A DNA stretch of 64,000 nucleotides from Marivita cryptomonadis (GTDB lineage: Bacteria; Pseudomonadota; Alphaproteobacteria; Rhodobacterales; Rhodobacteraceae), in NCBI RefSeq assembly GCF_002115725.1, contig NZ_JFKD01000002.1, positions 248,001 to 312,000 of the forward strand, written 5' to 3'. Within the stretch, counting starts at the first letter, position 1, and every line of letters starts with the position of its first letter. The notes under the pieces were generated by a model. The model was given only the letters and a program-made list of their open reading frames with translations, ran no database searches and was not told where the DNA came from. A program made the position numbers and the translations under genes. Positions 7,255 to 22,252 of this stretch are shown here, piece by piece.

Positions 7255-8153
7255 TGGACCTTCTGCTGGAACCCTTCGGCTACAATTACATGGTCAACGC
7301 CATGTGGGTCTCGGCACTGGTCGGCGCGGTCTGTGCGTTCCTCTCGGCCTATCTGATGCTCAAGGGCTGGTCCCTGATCGGCGACGCGCTGGCCCATTCG
7401 GTCGTGCCGGGTGTCGCCGGGGCCTATATCCTTGGATTGCCCTTCGCGCTGGGCGCGTTCATCGCGGGCGGGCTGGCTGCGGGGGCGATGCTGTTCTTGT
7501 CGGAACGCTCGGGCCTCAAACCTGACGTGATCATCGGCCTGATCTTCACTTCGTTCTTCGGGCTCGGCCTGTTCATGGTATCCATGAACCCGATCTCGGT
7601 CTCGGTGCAGACCATCACCATGGGCAATATCCTTGCCATCACACCCGAGGATACATTGCAGCTTGCCATCATCGGCTTCGTGTCGCTGGCGGTGCTGCTG
7701 CTCAAGTGGAAAGATCTGATGGTTACGTTCTTCGACGAAAACCACGCCCGCACCATCGGCCTGCGTCCACAACTGCTTAAAGCAGTGTTCTTCATCCTGC
7801 TCTCGGCCTCGGTTGTGGCGGCAATGCAAACCGTGGGCGCGTTCCTCGTGATCGCCATGGTGGTGACACCGGGGGCGACCGCCTACCTGCTCTGCGACCG
7901 TTTCCCGCGCCTCATCGTGACTTCGGTGGTGATCGGGTCGGTGACCAGCTTCACCGGAGCCTATATCAGCTACTTCCTCGACGGTGCGACCGGTGGGATC
8001 ATCGTCTGCTTGCAAACGCTGATTTTCCTCGTGGCTTTTGTGTTTGCCCCGCAGCACGGTCTGCTTGCTGCACGTCGCAAGGCGAACGCAGCGCTGAGGG
8101 ATGGGCCAAAGGACAGCCTCGTGCAGGCCGACCCTGCAAAAGGCGGTGCATGA
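7254..8153 (+). CDS. sitC: Manganese/iron ABC transporter, permease subunit
   Basis: An ABC-3 family integral membrane protein with about eight hydrophobic segments, including the family-typical GWSLIGDALAHSVVPGVAGA and a C-terminal VVTPGATAYLLCDRF loop. The ATG at 7254 overlaps the sitB stop; an in-frame GTG at 7251 would add one residue. It pairs with SitD to form the translocation path. The stop overlaps the sitD start. Confidence 0.92.
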   Translation: MDLLLEPFGYNYMVNAMWVSALVGAVCAFLSAYLMLKGWSLIGDALAHSVVPGVAGAYILGLPFALGAFIAGGLAAGAMLFLSERSGLKPDVIIGLIFTSFFGLGLFMVSMNPISVSVQTITMGNILAITPEDTLQLAIIGFVSLAVLLLKWKDLMVTFFDENHARTIGLRPQLLKAVFFILLSASVVAAMQTVGAFLVIAMVVTPGATAYLLCDRFPRLIVTSVVIGSVTSFTGAYISYFLDGATGGIIVCLQTLIFLVAFVFAPQHGLLAARRKANAALRDGPKDSLVQADPAKGGA

Positions 8154-9001
8154 TGGACGTTGAAGCCCTGCTTTTGCCCTTCCGCTTTGCATTTATGCAA
8201 AACGCCTTTCTCATTTCGATGATGGTTGCGGTGCCCACTGCGCTGCTCTCCTGCTTTCTGGTGCTCAAAGGCTGGGCGCTTATGGGCGACGCGGTCAGCC
8301 ACGCCGTTCTGCCAGGCATCGTTCTGGCCTATATCCTCGGCATCCCGCTCATCATCGGTGCGTTTGCCGCTGGCATGACCTGCGCGCTGGCGACAGGGTA
8401 TCTGTCGATAAACAGCCGGGTCAAAGAGGACACGGTGATGGGGGTGGTGTTCTCTGGCATGTTTGGTCTCGGGATCGTGCTTTATGTCTCGGTTGAGACG
8501 AACGCCCATCTCGACCACATCCTGTTCGGCAATATGTTGGGGGTGGAGCCGCACGAGCTTTGGACCGCTGGTATCATCTCGGCGCTGGTTGCGGGCATGC
8601 TCCTGCTCAAATGGAAAGACTGGCTCTTGCACAGCTTCGATCCCGCGCAGGCCCAAGCGTCTGGCCTCTGGGTCAACGCGCTGCATTACGGGATGCTGAC
8701 AGCGCTGTCGCTGACGATCGTCGCCACGCTGTCGGCGGCTGGCCTCATCCTTGCCATCGGCCTACTGATCGCGCCGGGGGCGATTGCGTTCCTGCTGGTG
8801 CGTCAGTTCAAGGCGATGCTTTGGGTTGCGGTTACGGTGAACATGGCAGCGATGCTGTTGGGCACCTACCTCAGCTTCTTTCTCGACAGTGCACCGGCAC
8901 CGACCATCATTCTGATCCTAAGCGCGCTCTTTATTCTGGCCTTCATCCGTCGTCAGGTGCTGACCCGCCGCGCCTCCCGCCTGCGCGTCCAGCGGGGGTA
9001 G
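8150..9001 (+). CDS. sitD: Manganese/iron ABC transporter, second permease subunit
   Basis: A paralogue of SitC in the same family (GWALMGDAVSHAVLPGIVLA and LLIAPGAIAFLL match SitC segments), so the transporter is a heterodimer. The start at 8150 has AAAAGG six bases upstream; an ATG at 8153 is also possible. It ends the sit operon. Its 3' end faces the convergent pgm gene across an 11-bp gap, with no clear terminator between them. Confidence 0.91.
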   Translation: MMDVEALLLPFRFAFMQNAFLISMMVAVPTALLSCFLVLKGWALMGDAVSHAVLPGIVLAYILGIPLIIGAFAAGMTCALATGYLSINSRVKEDTVMGVVFSGMFGLGIVLYVSVETNAHLDHILFGNMLGVEPHELWTAGIISALVAGMLLLKWKDWLLHSFDPAQAQASGLWVNALHYGMLTALSLTIVATLSAAGLILAIGLLIAPGAIAFLLVRQFKAMLWVAVTVNMAAMLLGTYLSFFLDSAPAPTIILILSALFILAFIRRQVLTRRASRLRVQRG

Positions 9002-9012
9002 GGCTTCCCCGC

Positions 9013-12613
<3,601 letters not shown>

Positions 12614-12617
<4 letters not shown>

Positions 12618-14719
12618 CTGGCAGAACCGGGCTTGAGAACAAAGGCACTGACCGATTGAGCCGGGACGCAGACCCGCTCTGCGGAAATGGGCGTTGCGGT
12701 CTGGGCAGGTTCCGAACTGTCTATGTCGCGCACCCAAACGCCCGGCGCGGTTGGTAGCAGAAGATCAAGATCGTCGTCGCTCCGATTGAAGGCCAAAAGC
12801 ACTTCGTCGGTCAGCGCTTTGCCCGCCACGCTTTCCGCATTGCCGCGCAAATGCAGGCACAGGCTTGACAGTGTGTCGTCGCTCCAATTCAAAGGTTTGC
12901 CATCGAAACCGCGCCATTCCACGTCTTTGCGGCGGTCGGTCTCGCGCGTGGCCCCGTGCAGGAAATCCATCTGCCGCAGGATTGGTGTCTCGTGCCGGAA
13001 CCGCGAAAGTTCTGCGGTAAAGCCAATCATCTCAGGGTCCAGCGAGGCCCAGTCGATCCATGTGGTCTCATTGTCCTGACAATAGGCGTTGTTATTGCCG
13101 TGCTGCGTGTGTCCGCCCTCATCCCCGGCCAAGAGCATCGGCGTGCCTTGGGACAGGAACACCGTGGCCAGCATGTTGCGCTGTCGCCTTGCGCGCTGGG
13201 CACAGATCGCGGGATCATCGCTTGGTCCTTCAACGCCGAAATTGTCGCTGTAATTCTCTTTATGTCCGTCGCGATTGCCTTCGCCATTGGCCTCGTTTTG
13301 GCGGTTCTCGAATTGCGTTGTATCGGCCAGCGTGTAGCCATCATGCGAGGCGGCATAGTTGACGGATGACCACACCCGCCGTCCGCGTTTGTCGAACAGG
13401 TAAGCCGTGCCAAGCAGTGCTGACCCCAATTCCTGCGCGCCATGTGCATCGCCACGCCAGAATTTGCGCACCGTGTCGCGATAACGGTCGTTCCATTCGG
13501 CGACTTTGGCGGGGAAGCCGCCCAACTGGTATCCGTCCGGGCCGATATCCCAGGGTTCCGCGATGAGTTTTACGTCCGCCAACACTGGGTCTTGCCGTAG
13601 CGCGATCATGAAGCGCCCCGAACGGTCGAACCCATCCGTTTCGCGGCACAGCGTTGTGGCAAGATCAAAGCGGAACCCATCGACCCCCATCGCCTGTACC
13701 CAGAACCGCAGACTGTCGAGGATCATGCGGATGACAAAAGGGTGCGTCACGTTCAGTGTGTTGCCACAGCCTGTATCGTTCACATAATAGCGCGGCTGGT
13801 CGTCCTGCAGGCGGTAATACGAGGCGTTGTCCAGCCCGCGAAACGACAGGGTTGGCCCAAGGTGATCGCCTTCTGCTGAATGGTTGTAAACCACGTCCAG
13901 AATGACCTCGATCCCGGCGGAATGGAAGCGGTCCACCATCTCACGGAAGCCGCGCACGCCAGCGGGGCCGAAATAGCGTGGCTCGGGCGCAAAAAACCCG
14001 ACCGTGTTGTAGCCCCAGTAATTCACAAGACCGCGCCCAGACAGCGCTCCTTCGGATTTGATCGCCTGCACCGGCAGCAGCTCGACCGCCGTCACGCCCA
14101 GCTTGGTCAGATGATCCAGCATGGCGGGTGAGGCCAGACCCTCATAGGTGCCGCGCAGGTTTTCGGGCATCCCCGGATGGCGCATGGTCAACCCTTTGAC
14201 ATGGGCCTCATAGATCAGCGTGTCTTGCCAACCCTTGGATAATGGCTGTCCATCCAGCGGAAACAGCGCCGGGTCCGACACCACCGACTTTGCCACAAAC
14301 GGCGCGCTGTCGCGGCTGTCAAAGGACAGATCCGCCTCGGGTGCGGCGTGCTGATACCCAAAATTTGCCGTGTGATCGGTGAACGCGCCATGAAACTCGC
14401 GCGTGTAAGGGTCGATCAGCAGCTTGTTGCGGTTAAAGCGATGCCCAGCCTCGGGCGCATAAGGCCCTGACGCGCGGTATCCATAAAGCGTACCGGGCTG
14501 CACGCCCGGCAGATACCCATGCCACACCGCCCCCGTACGTTCGGGCAGGGGAACACGCATCTCTTCGCGCGTGCCGTCCTGTGAAAACAGACACAGCGAG
14601 ACCTGTTCTGCATGTTCCGAGAATACCGCGAAATTCGTGCCACCCCCATCGAAATGCGCACCCAACCGTGACGGCGAGCCGGGTTCAAGCGTTGCGGAAA
14701 CGGTGGCGTGATAGGTCAT
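12614..14719 (-). CDS. glgX: Glycogen debranching enzyme (isoamylase type)
   Basis: A 701-residue GH13 enzyme with an N-terminal CBM48-like domain (LGAHFDGGGTNFAVFSEHAE) and the catalytic barrel motifs DVVYNHSAEG, GFRFDLATTLC (nucleophile Asp) and AEPWDIG (acid-base Glu). It removes limit-dextrin branches left by GlgP. The start at 14719 shares one base with the glgA stop; its own stop overlaps the malQ start. Confidence 0.94.
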
Positions 14720-16152
14720 CAGACAAGATCGGTGTAAAGGTCACAATAGGCTTGGGCAGAGCTGTCCCAGCTCACAGGATGACGCATAGCGGCGCGTTGC
14801 AAGGATTGCCACAGTTTCGGGTCGCCATAGGCGTCAACCACCCGGTCGATGACCTGCGCAATCCCGAAGGCACTCACATCTGTGAAGACAAAACCGGTGG
14901 CCGCTTTGGCAAGGATCGCAGCGACATTGGCGTCGATCACCGTATCAGCCAGCCCCCCGGTGCGCGCGACAACGGGCAGTGTGCCATAGCGCAGACCGTA
15001 TAGCTGGGTCAGACCGCAGGGTTCGAACCGTGACGGGATCAGAATCGCATCGCTGCCCGCCTGAAACAGATGCGACAGCGCCTCATCATAGCCGATATGG
15101 GTAGCAACCTGACCGGGATGGGCCTGTGCCGCATCGCGGAAGCCCTGTTCGAGCTCGGGTTGCCCAGTGCCCAAAACGGCAAGCTGTGCGCCGCGTTCCA
15201 CCAGATGTGGCACCGCGTCCAGCAAAGCATCCAGACCTTTTTGGTTGGTCAGACGGCTGACCACGCAGAACAGCGGACCAGAGGTGTCGGTGTTCAGTCC
15301 CAGCCGCTCGCTCAGCGCGGTACGGTTCGCCGCTTTGCGCTTTAGCGTTTTGGCCTCATAGGGCTCGGCCAAAGCGGTATCATCGGCAGGGTTCCATGCC
15401 TCGATGTCGATCCCGTTCAGCACTCCGCTCAGAACCGAGGCACGCGCCTGCAACACGCCCTCAAGACCCATACCGAATTCCGGCGTGAGGATTTCGCGCG
15501 CATAGGTCGGGCTGACCGTGGTGATCCGATCCGCGTACATCAATGCGCCCTTGAGAAAGCTCAGATCGCCATGGAACTCCAGCCCCTCAGGGTGAAACCA
15601 ATCGGTCTTGAGGTGCAGCCGGTCCAGGACCTGCGGGCCAAACCGGCCTTGGAAGGCGATATTGTGGATGGTGATGATCGACCTCGGCGTGTCGCGCCCG
15701 GCCATCCGCAAGTAGACCGGCGCAAGCGCCGCCTGCCAGTCATGAGCGTGCAGGACATCGGGCTGATAGCCGTCGATTGCCCCCATTGCGATGCGCGCCC
15801 CGGCCATTGATAACGCGCCAAAGCGCAGATGGTTGTCGGCCCAATCTTTGCCTGCCTCATCGACATAAAGCCCACCGGGGCGGTCGAACAGTTGGGGCGC
15901 ATCCAGTAGCAGAAGTGTAATCCCCTGTACGGTTACTCTGACGATGCGGCCGGGTCCGCCCGGCAGGTCGTCAAATCGTGCAACTTCTTCGCCCTTTGGC
16001 AACAACGGAAACAGTGGCGGATATGCGGGCAACACCACCTGTGCGTCCACATCCACCCGCGCCAAAGCGGCAGGCAATGCGCCGACCACATCCGCCAATC
16101 CCCCCGTTTTCACGAAAGGCGCACATTCCGAAGCCACCATCAGGACGTTCAT
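14719..16152 (-). CDS. glgA: Glycogen synthase (ADP-glucose type)
   Basis: A GT5 synthase of 477 residues with the N-terminal ADP-glucose-binding KTGGLADVV (Lys15), HAHDWQAAL in the middle and the C-terminal GT-B domain with SRFEPCGLTQLYGLRYG. It extends alpha-1,4-glucan chains from the ADP-glucose made by GlgC, whose stop lies one base upstream of this start. Confidence 0.95.
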   Translation of the reverse strand: MNVLMVASECAPFVKTGGLADVVGALPAALARVDVDAQVVLPAYPPLFPLLPKGEEVARFDDLPGGPGRIVRVTVQGITLLLLDAPQLFDRPGGLYVDEAGKDWADNHLRFGALSMAGARIAMGAIDGYQPDVLHAHDWQAALAPVYLRMAGRDTPRSIITIHNIAFQGRFGPQVLDRLHLKTDWFHPEGLEFHGDLSFLKGALMYADRITTVSPTYAREILTPEFGMGLEGVLQARASVLSGVLNGIDIEAWNPADDTALAEPYEAKTLKRKAANRTALSERLGLNTDTSGPLFCVVSRLTNQKGLDALLDAVPHLVERGAQLAVLGTGQPELEQGFRDAAQAHPGQVATHIGYDEALSHLFQAGSDAILIPSRFEPCGLTQLYGLRYGTLPVVARTGGLADTVIDANVAAILAKAATGFVFTDVSAFGIAQVIDRVVDAYGDPKLWQSLQRAAMRHPVSWDSSAQAYCDLYTDLV

Positions 16153-16153
16153 G

Positions 16154-17413
16154 TTACTTACCCAGCTTGTCGATCATCTCTTGCGTGATAAGGCAGATGC
16201 CGCTTTCGGTGCGTCGGAACCGCTTGGCATCTTCCTTGGGATCTTCACCCACGATCAGTCCCGGCGGGATTTTCACACCCCGATCGAGGATCACGTTCTT
16301 GAGGTAGGCGCGGCGTCCCACCTCGGCATAGGGCAGGGCGACCACCCCTTCGAGCTGCGAGAACGAATGCGTCTTCACGCCCGTGAACAGCAGGCACCGA
16401 TAAAGCGACGACCCCGAAATGATACACCCACCCGACACCATCGACGACACCGCTTGTCCGCGACGGCCTTCTTCGTTGTGGATGAACTTGGCCGGCGGCG
16501 TCAGTTCCGAATAAGTCCAGATCGGCCAGTCGGTGGCGTAAATATCAAGCGCCGGTTCAAAATCGGTGAGGTCGATATTGGCCTGCCAATAGGCGTCGAT
16601 TGTGCCCACGTCGCGCCAGTAAGGTTCGGTCTCAAGCCCCGACATCACGCAAGAGCGGCTGAAGGGATGGGCCCGCGCGCCGCCTGCGGCAACGATACCC
16701 GGAATGATGTCCTTGCCGAAATCGTTTTCCGACTCCGGGTTCTGAGCGTCTTTTTCAAGGATCTCGTAAAGATACTCGGCCTCGAAAACGTAGATGCCCA
16801 TGCTGGCCAGAGATTTGGTCTCGTCACCGGGCATTGTGGGGGGATCGGCTGGCTTTTCCACGAAATCGAGGATCTTGTCGCTGTCATCCACAGCCATCAC
16901 GCCAAAGCCTTTGGCCTCTTCGCGTGGCACGGCGATACAGCCCACCGTGACCTTGGCACCAGAGCGGACATGCTCTTCGATCATCAGCGAATAGTCCTGC
17001 TTGTAGATGTGGTCACCTGCAAGGATCACTACGTATTTTGGACCATACCCACGAATGACCGAGATGTTCTGGGTCACGGCATCGGCGGTGCCTTTGTACC
17101 AGTTGTCTTCGTTGATCTGCTGCGAGGCGGGCAGGATATCCAGCGATTCGTTGCGTTCCGCCCGAAAAAAGCTCCAGCCGCGTTGCATGTGCCGGATGAG
17201 GCTGTGCGCCTTGTATTGCGTGGCGACACCAATGCGCCGGATGCCGGAATTCACGGCATTGGATAGGGCAAAGTCGATGATGCGTGTCTTGCCGCCGAAA
17301 TAGACGGCGGGTTTGGCGCGGATGTCGGTCATTTCTTTCAGGCGGCTCCCCCGTCCGCCAGCCAGAATGAACGCCATGGATTGCTGCGCCAGGCTGAACC
17401 TGTCTTCTCTCAT
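16154..17413 (-). CDS. glgC: Glucose-1-phosphate adenylyltransferase
   Basis: Makes ADP-glucose, the committed step of glycogen synthesis. The nucleotidyltransferase loop [13 protein letters not shown] and the substrate-site FVEKPADPP are clear, followed by a C-terminal left-handed helix domain. The ATG at 17413 is preceded by GGGGGAGGA and gives 419 residues, the normal family length; upstream in-frame ATGs would add sequence without support. It lies 32 bp downstream of glgB. Confidence 0.95.
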   Translation of the reverse strand: MREDRFSLAQQSMAFILAGGRGSRLKEMTDIRAKPAVYFGGKTRIIDFALSNAVNSGIRRIGVATQYKAHSLIRHMQRGWSFFRAERNESLDILPASQQINEDNWYKGTADAVTQNISVIRGYGPKYVVILAGDHIYKQDYSLMIEEHVRSGAKVTVGCIAVPREEAKGFGVMAVDDSDKILDFVEKPADPPTMPGDETKSLASMGIYVFEAEYLYEILEKDAQNPESENDFGKDIIPGIVAAGGARAHPFSRSCVMSGLETEPYWRDVGTIDAYWQANIDLTDFEPALDIYATDWPIWTYSELTPPAKFIHNEEGRRGQAVSSMVSGGCIISGSSLYRCLLFTGVKTHSFSQLEGVVALPYAEVGRRAYLKNVILDRGVKIPPGLIVGEDPKEDAKRFRRTESGICLITQEMIDKLGK

Positions 17414-17445
17414 GTCTTTCCTCCCCCTTTTTGTCATCTGCGCTC

Positions 17446-19653
17446 TCAACTGTCTGACAGTTGAAAGAACACGGTCGCCAGCGGCGGCACGGTGATCTCG
17501 ATGGAATATGGGCAGCCGTGCATCGACATCTCCTGTGCGTCAGCACCGCCCGGATTGCCCGTGTCCGTTCCGCCATAGATCGCGGCGTCCGAATTCAGCC
17601 TTTCGGCCCAATGGCCCGCATGCGGCACGCCGATGCGGTAATTGGTGCGCGGCACGGGGGTAAAGTTCGACACCACCAGAACCGGCGGTGTGCCCTCTTT
17701 GCCGTAGCGCACCCACGAAAACACCGAATCCGCCGCGTTGCCGCCGTCGATCCAGCGGAAGCCGTCTTCGGATGTGTCTTTCTCGTAAAGCGCGGGTGTC
17801 GTGCGGTAGAGCGTGTTCAGATCGCGCACGAGGCTCTGCATCCCTTTGTGCGGCGCATGGTCCAACAGATGCCAATCAAGACTGGTTTCGTTGTTCCATT
17901 CGCCGCCTTGGGCAAATTCGCAGCCCATGAACAACAGCTTCTTGCCGGGATGGCCCCACATGAACCCGTAATAGGCGCGCAGGTTGGCAAAGCGCTGCCA
18001 GTCATCGCCCGGCATCTTGCCCAACATCGACCCTTTGCCATGCACGACTTCGTCATGGCTGATCGGCAGAATGAAGTTTTCCGAGAACGCGTAGTGCAGC
18101 CCAAAGGTCATCTTGTCGTGGTGGTATTTACGGTTGATCGGGTCTTCGGCCATGTAGCGCAGGGTGTCGTTCATCCACCCCATGTTCCACTTGAACCCGA
18201 ACCCCAGACCACCACTGCTGGTCGGCGCGCTGACCCCCGGAAAGGCGGTGCTTTCCTCGGCGGCGGTCAGGATGCTGTCATCGGCGGCATAGACCACCTC
18301 GTTCATGCGCTGCATGAAGGCGATGGCTTCAAGGTTCTCGCGCCCGCCGTCCTTGTTGGGCACCCATTCGCCCTCTTTGCGCGAATAATCGCGGTACAGC
18401 ATGGAGGCCACCGCATCCACGCGCAGCCCGTCGATATGGTATTCCTCGAACCAGAATTTCGCGTTGGCGATCAGGAAGTTCTGCACTTCCGTCCGGCCAT
18501 AGTTGTAGACCAGCGTGTTCCAGTCGGGGTGGAACCCTTCTTTGGGGTCGGCATGTTCATACAGCGGCGTGCCATCGAACTGGCCCAACCCGTGTTGGTC
18601 GGTCGGGAAATGCCCCGGCACCCAGTCGATGATGAGGCCCAGACCCGCCTGATGGCAGGCATCGACAAAGGCGCGAAACTCTTGTGGTGTGCCGAACCGT
18701 GATGTGGGCGCGAACAGGCCCACCGGCTGATACCCCCACGACCCGCCGAACGGGTATTCGGACACGGGCGTCAATTCGATATGGGTGAAGCCCATGTCGC
18801 GAGCGTAATCTACCAGCATCGACGCATGTTCAAGATAGGTCAGCGACCGGTTGCCCTCTTCCGGCACGCGCCGCCAGCTTTCCAGATGCACCTCGTAGAT
18901 CGAAATTGGCTGGTCGATCTTGTGCTTTGCCCCGCGCTTGGAGAGCCAACCGGCATCGGACCACTCATACCCGCGCAAGTCGCGCACAACTGAAGCGGTT
19001 GCGGGCGGGAGTTCCGCGCCAAACCCCACCGGGTCGGCCTTAAGCGGAAGCAGATTGCCCGCGCCATCGATGATTTCGTATTTGTAGACGGTGCCATCGC
19101 CCAGACCGGGCAGGAAAATCTCGTGCACGCCAGTCGCACCCCGGCGGCGCATCACGTGGCGGCGACCGTCCCAGCCGTTGAAATTGCCAACCACGGACAC
19201 CCGCGATGCATTTGGTGCCCAAACAGCGAAATGCGTGCCCTCAACGTCTTGATGTGTGCAGACATGGGCACCAACGGCATCCCAAAGCTGGTTATGTGTG
19301 CCTTCGCCCAGAAGATACTCGTCCATCTCGCCCAGCTTGGGGCCAAAGGCATAGGCGTCCTGTTCCTCCCAAACATCACTGCCGCGGGTCATGCGCAGAT
19401 GGTAGTCAAACCGCTTTTTCCGGCGCGGGATCACGCCTGCGAACAGACCATCGGCCACCCGCTCCAACGTCACCAGCGCCCGACCGGTCTTGGCGTCGAT
19501 TACCTCTACGCTGTCGGCCTCCGGCCGCATCGCCCGCATAACCAGCGCGCCATCCACCTCGTGCAAGCCCAAAACGGCGAATGGATCGCCATGCCGTCCT
19601 TGGGCGATGTCGTTTGCGGTCTTTGCGTCGATCAGAGGCGCTGCCTGTGTCAT
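17446..19653 (-). CDS. glgB: 1,4-alpha-glucan branching enzyme
   Basis: A 735-residue GH13 branching enzyme with two N-terminal beta domains (the second with [20 protein letters not shown]), then the catalytic motifs [25 protein letters not shown] (nucleophile Asp), TAAEEST (acid-base Glu) and [14 protein letters not shown]. It introduces alpha-1,6 branches. The start overlaps the glgP stop by 4 bp. Confidence 0.95.
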   Translation of the reverse strand: MTQAAPLIDAKTANDIAQGRHGDPFAVLGLHEVDGALVMRAMRPEADSVEVIDAKTGRALVTLERVADGLFAGVIPRRKKRFDYHLRMTRGSDVWEEQDAYAFGPKLGEMDEYLLGEGTHNQLWDAVGAHVCTHQDVEGTHFAVWAPNASRVSVVGNFNGWDGRRHVMRRRGATGVHEIFLPGLGDGTVYKYEIIDGAGNLLPLKADPVGFGAELPPATASVVRDLRGYEWSDAGWLSKRGAKHKIDQPISIYEVHLESWRRVPEEGNRSLTYLEHASMLVDYARDMGFTHIELTPVSEYPFGGSWGYQPVGLFAPTSRFGTPQEFRAFVDACHQAGLGLIIDWVPGHFPTDQHGLGQFDGTPLYEHADPKEGFHPDWNTLVYNYGRTEVQNFLIANAKFWFEEYHIDGLRVDAVASMLYRDYSRKEGEWVPNKDGGRENLEAIAFMQRMNEVVYAADDSILTAAEESTAFPGVSAPTSSGGLGFGFKWNMGWMNDTLRYMAEDPINRKYHHDKMTFGLHYAFSENFILPISHDEVVHGKGSMLGKMPGDDWQRFANLRAYYGFMWGHPGKKLLFMGCEFAQGGEWNNETSLDWHLLDHAPHKGMQSLVRDLNTLYRTTPALYEKDTSEDGFRWIDGGNAADSVFSWVRYGKEGTPPVLVVSNFTPVPRTNYRIGVPHAGHWAERLNSDAAIYGGTDTGNPGGADAQEMSMHGCPYSIEITVPPLATVFFQLSDS

Positions 19654-22034
19654 GCCGATTTCTCAAGCTTGGCTTGGGTCACGCTCTTGGCCCCCCAGAT
19701 ATCGCGGGCATAGCCCTTGATCGTACGGTCGGACGAGAACCAGCCCATGCTGGCCGTGTTCACCAGCGCCATCGCGGCCCAGTTCGCCGGGTTGCGATAA
19801 GCGGTGTCCGCGCGGCGCTGCGTGTCGAAATAGCTGTCGAAATCGCAGGTCACGAGGAAATAGTCATGGTCATAAAGCATCCCCACAAGACCATGATAGC
19901 GGCTTGGATCGTGCGGTGCAAAACGCCCCTCGGCGATTTGGCCAAGCACCCGTTGCAAACGCGGGCTGGCCTCGATCGCGGCGCGGGAATAGCCGTGATG
20001 CGTGCGGCGCTCCATCACTTCCTGTGCGGTCAGGCCGAAGAGGAAGAAGTTTTCCGACCCGACATGATCACGGATTTCCACGTTCGCGCCGTCCAGCGTG
20101 CCGATGGTCAGCGCACCGTTCAGGGCGAACTTCATGTTGCCGGTGCCCGACGCCTCTTTGCCCGCGGTCGAGATCTGTTCAGACAGGTCTGCGGCTGGGA
20201 TCAGCCGTTCGGCCATCGTCACATTGTAATTTGGGGGATACACGATTTTGAGCTTATCGTCGGTGACGGGGTCAGTGTTGATCACATGTGCCACGTCATT
20301 GATCAGGCGAATGATGTCTTTGGCCACGAAATATCCCGGCGCCGCCTTGCCGCCGAAAATCTTTACTCGCGGTGTCCAGTCTGCGTTCGGGTTATCGCGC
20401 ATGTCATTCCACAACGCGACAGTCTCCAAAAGGTTCATCAATTGACGTTTGTATTCGTGGATACGCTTGATCTGCACGTCGAACATCGCGTCGGGGTCAA
20501 GCGTCACGCCCATCGTCTCACTGATCCAGTTCGACAGGTTAACCTTGTTCTCGCGCTTGGACGCGGTGAAGGCTTCGATAAACGCCGCATCGTCGCGCTT
20601 GGATTTGAGCGCGGTCAGCTGTTCCAGATCAGCCACCCAGTCTTCACCGATGGTGTCAGTGATCAGATGGCGTAGCGATGGGTTGCAGCCATAAAGCCAG
20701 CGGCGCGGCGTGATGCCGTTGGTCTGGTTGATGATCCGGGTCGGGTGAATGCGGTGCAGATCGGCAAAGACCGTTTCTTTGACCAGTTCGGTGTGCAGCG
20801 CGGAAACACCGTTGACCTTGTGCGTCATTATGAACGCCAACTCGCCCATGCGCACATCGCCGTGCTCTAGGATACGTGGGCTGTCCGGGAATTCGGTCTG
20901 ATGCGCATGTTCGATAGCGCGGATGATCTCAAGATGGCGCGGCAGAATGCGGCCCATCAGATGTTCGCTCCACCGTTCCAATGCTTCGGGCAGCAGGGTG
21001 TGGTTGGTGTAGGCCAGACATTTGCGCGCGAGCGGGATTGCCTCGTCCATCGGGATCGCGTGCTCGTCCACCAGAATGCGCACCAGTTCCGGACCAGCGA
21101 TGGCCGGGTGCGTGTCGTTCAATTGGATCGCCACGTAATCGGGCAGCGCGCGGATATCGTCGTGGTCTTTCAAATAGCGGCGCAGCAGGTCCATGAGAGA
21201 CGCGGCGGTAAAGAAATACTCTTGCTTGAGGCGCAGTTCCTTGCCGCTTTCGGTGGTGTCGTCGGGATACAGCACCCGGCTGATCGTCCGGGCCAAAGCC
21301 TCGGACCGGCCCGCGGCAAGGTAATCACCGCGGTTAAAGCTTTCGAGGTCGAACTCCTTGGCGGGCTCTGCCGACCACAGCCGCAGCGTGTTGCCCCATT
21401 CGCCCTTCCACCCGACGACCGGCGTGTCATGTGCCGTTGCCATCACCACTTCGCCGGGGTGCCAATGTGCCTTGCCTTCATGGTGTTCGACATGCCCGCC
21501 AAAGCCGATCCGATAGCGCGCTTCGGGGCGTTCGAATTCCCACGCATGGCGCTGGGTGAGCCACGTCTCGGGCTTCTCGACCTGTTGACCTTGGGCAAAG
21601 CTTTGCTCGAACAATCCGTGTTCATACCGGATTCCATAACCGAAGGCCGGAATGCCCAGCGTGGCCAGTGAATCCATGAAACACGCGGCCAAACGCCCAA
21701 GCCCACCATTGCCAAGTGCTGCGTCCGGTTCGTCATGCACGATGGTGTTGTAGTCCTGACCCAATTCGGCAATCGCCGCTTTGACCGTGTCTTCCATCCG
21801 CAGGTTCGAGATCATGTCTTCGATCAGACGCCCGATCAGGAATTCCATCGATAGGTAATAGACCCGCTTTGGCGATGCCTCGTAAGTTTCCTTGGTCGAC
21901 TGGAACCATGTCTCGACCATCTGGTCCCGCAAAACGAGCGACACTGCGATCCGCCAATCATAGGTCGATGCGTTTTCGGCATCCTTGCCCAGCGAATATT
22001 TCAGACGGTTCAGAATATCGGTTTTCATGCTCAT
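19650..22034 (-). CDS. glgP: Glycogen/alpha-glucan phosphorylase
   Basis: First gene of the glg operon. A GT35 phosphorylase of about 795 residues that releases glucose-1-phosphate. The PLP lysine is in EASGTGNMKFALNGALT, and LGNGGLGRLAACFMDS and the glucose-site LNDTHPAIAGPELVR are recognisable. Two ATGs (22034 and 22028) are equally plausible. The Ser-14 phosphorylation region of animal enzymes is not seen. A LacI-type palindrome lies about 33-46 bp upstream. Confidence 0.94.
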   Translation of the reverse strand: MSMKTDILNRLKYSLGKDAENASTYDWRIAVSLVLRDQMVETWFQSTKETYEASPKRVYYLSMEFLIGRLIEDMISNLRMEDTVKAAIAELGQDYNTIVHDEPDAALGNGGLGRLAACFMDSLATLGIPAFGYGIRYEHGLFEQSFAQGQQVEKPETWLTQRHAWEFERPEARYRIGFGGHVEHHEGKAHWHPGEVVMATAHDTPVVGWKGEWGNTLRLWSAEPAKEFDLESFNRGDYLAAGRSEALARTISRVLYPDDTTESGKELRLKQEYFFTAASLMDLLRRYLKDHDDIRALPDYVAIQLNDTHPAIAGPELVRILVDEHAIPMDEAIPLARKCLAYTNHTLLPEALERWSEHLMGRILPRHLEIIRAIEHAHQTEFPDSPRILEHGDVRMGELAFIMTHKVNGVSALHTELVKETVFADLHRIHPTRIINQTNGITPRRWLYGCNPSLRHLITDTIGEDWVADLEQLTALKSKRDDAAFIEAFTASKRENKVNLSNWISETMGVTLDPDAMFDVQIKRIHEYKRQLMNLLETVALWNDMRDNPNADWTPRVKIFGGKAAPGYFVAKDIIRLINDVAHVINTDPVTDDKLKIVYPPNYNVTMAERLIPAADLSEQISTAGKEASGTGNMKFALNGALTIGTLDGANVEIRDHVGSENFFLFGLTAQEVMERRTHHGYSRAAIEASPRLQRVLGQIAEGRFAPHDPSRYHGLVGMLYDHDYFLVTCDFDSYFDTQRRADTAYRNPANWAAMALVNTASMGWFSSDRTIKGYARDIWGAKSVTQAKLEKSA

Positions 22035-22066
22035 CCAGATGGGTTCCACGGTGGGTTCAAGATTTA

Positions 22067-22080
22067 CGATAGCGCTAACA
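22067..22080 (-). promoter_or_regulatory. LacI-family-like operator upstream of glgP
   Basis: On the plus strand the site reads CGATAGCGCTAACA, an imperfect 12-bp palindrome around AGCGCT with one mismatched pair. LacI/GalR-family operators characteristically have such a central CG-containing dyad. The position just before the first glg gene suits repression or activation by a sugar-responsive regulator. The rest of 22081-22252 is non-coding, with nothing else recognised. Confidence 0.45.
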
Positions 22081-22252
22081 TAAGTCCCTCATACCCGAAA
22101 ACGCACCAAATACCATTGCGCATTTTGCAGGGGTGGTCGCCGTATTCGTCATGGTGAGGGCCATGTGACACCAGTATGTCTTTATGGAATAGACCCATTG
22201 CGGCGCAGATCAAGGCGCCGCTTTGTGGCTCGGCCAGCGCGTCACTCCGCTG

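Noticed and set aside
15944..18702. Long plus-strand frames opposite glgA, glgC and glgB (440 and 413 codons)
   Set aside because: Antisense shadows; no ribosome-binding sites or recognisable protein features.
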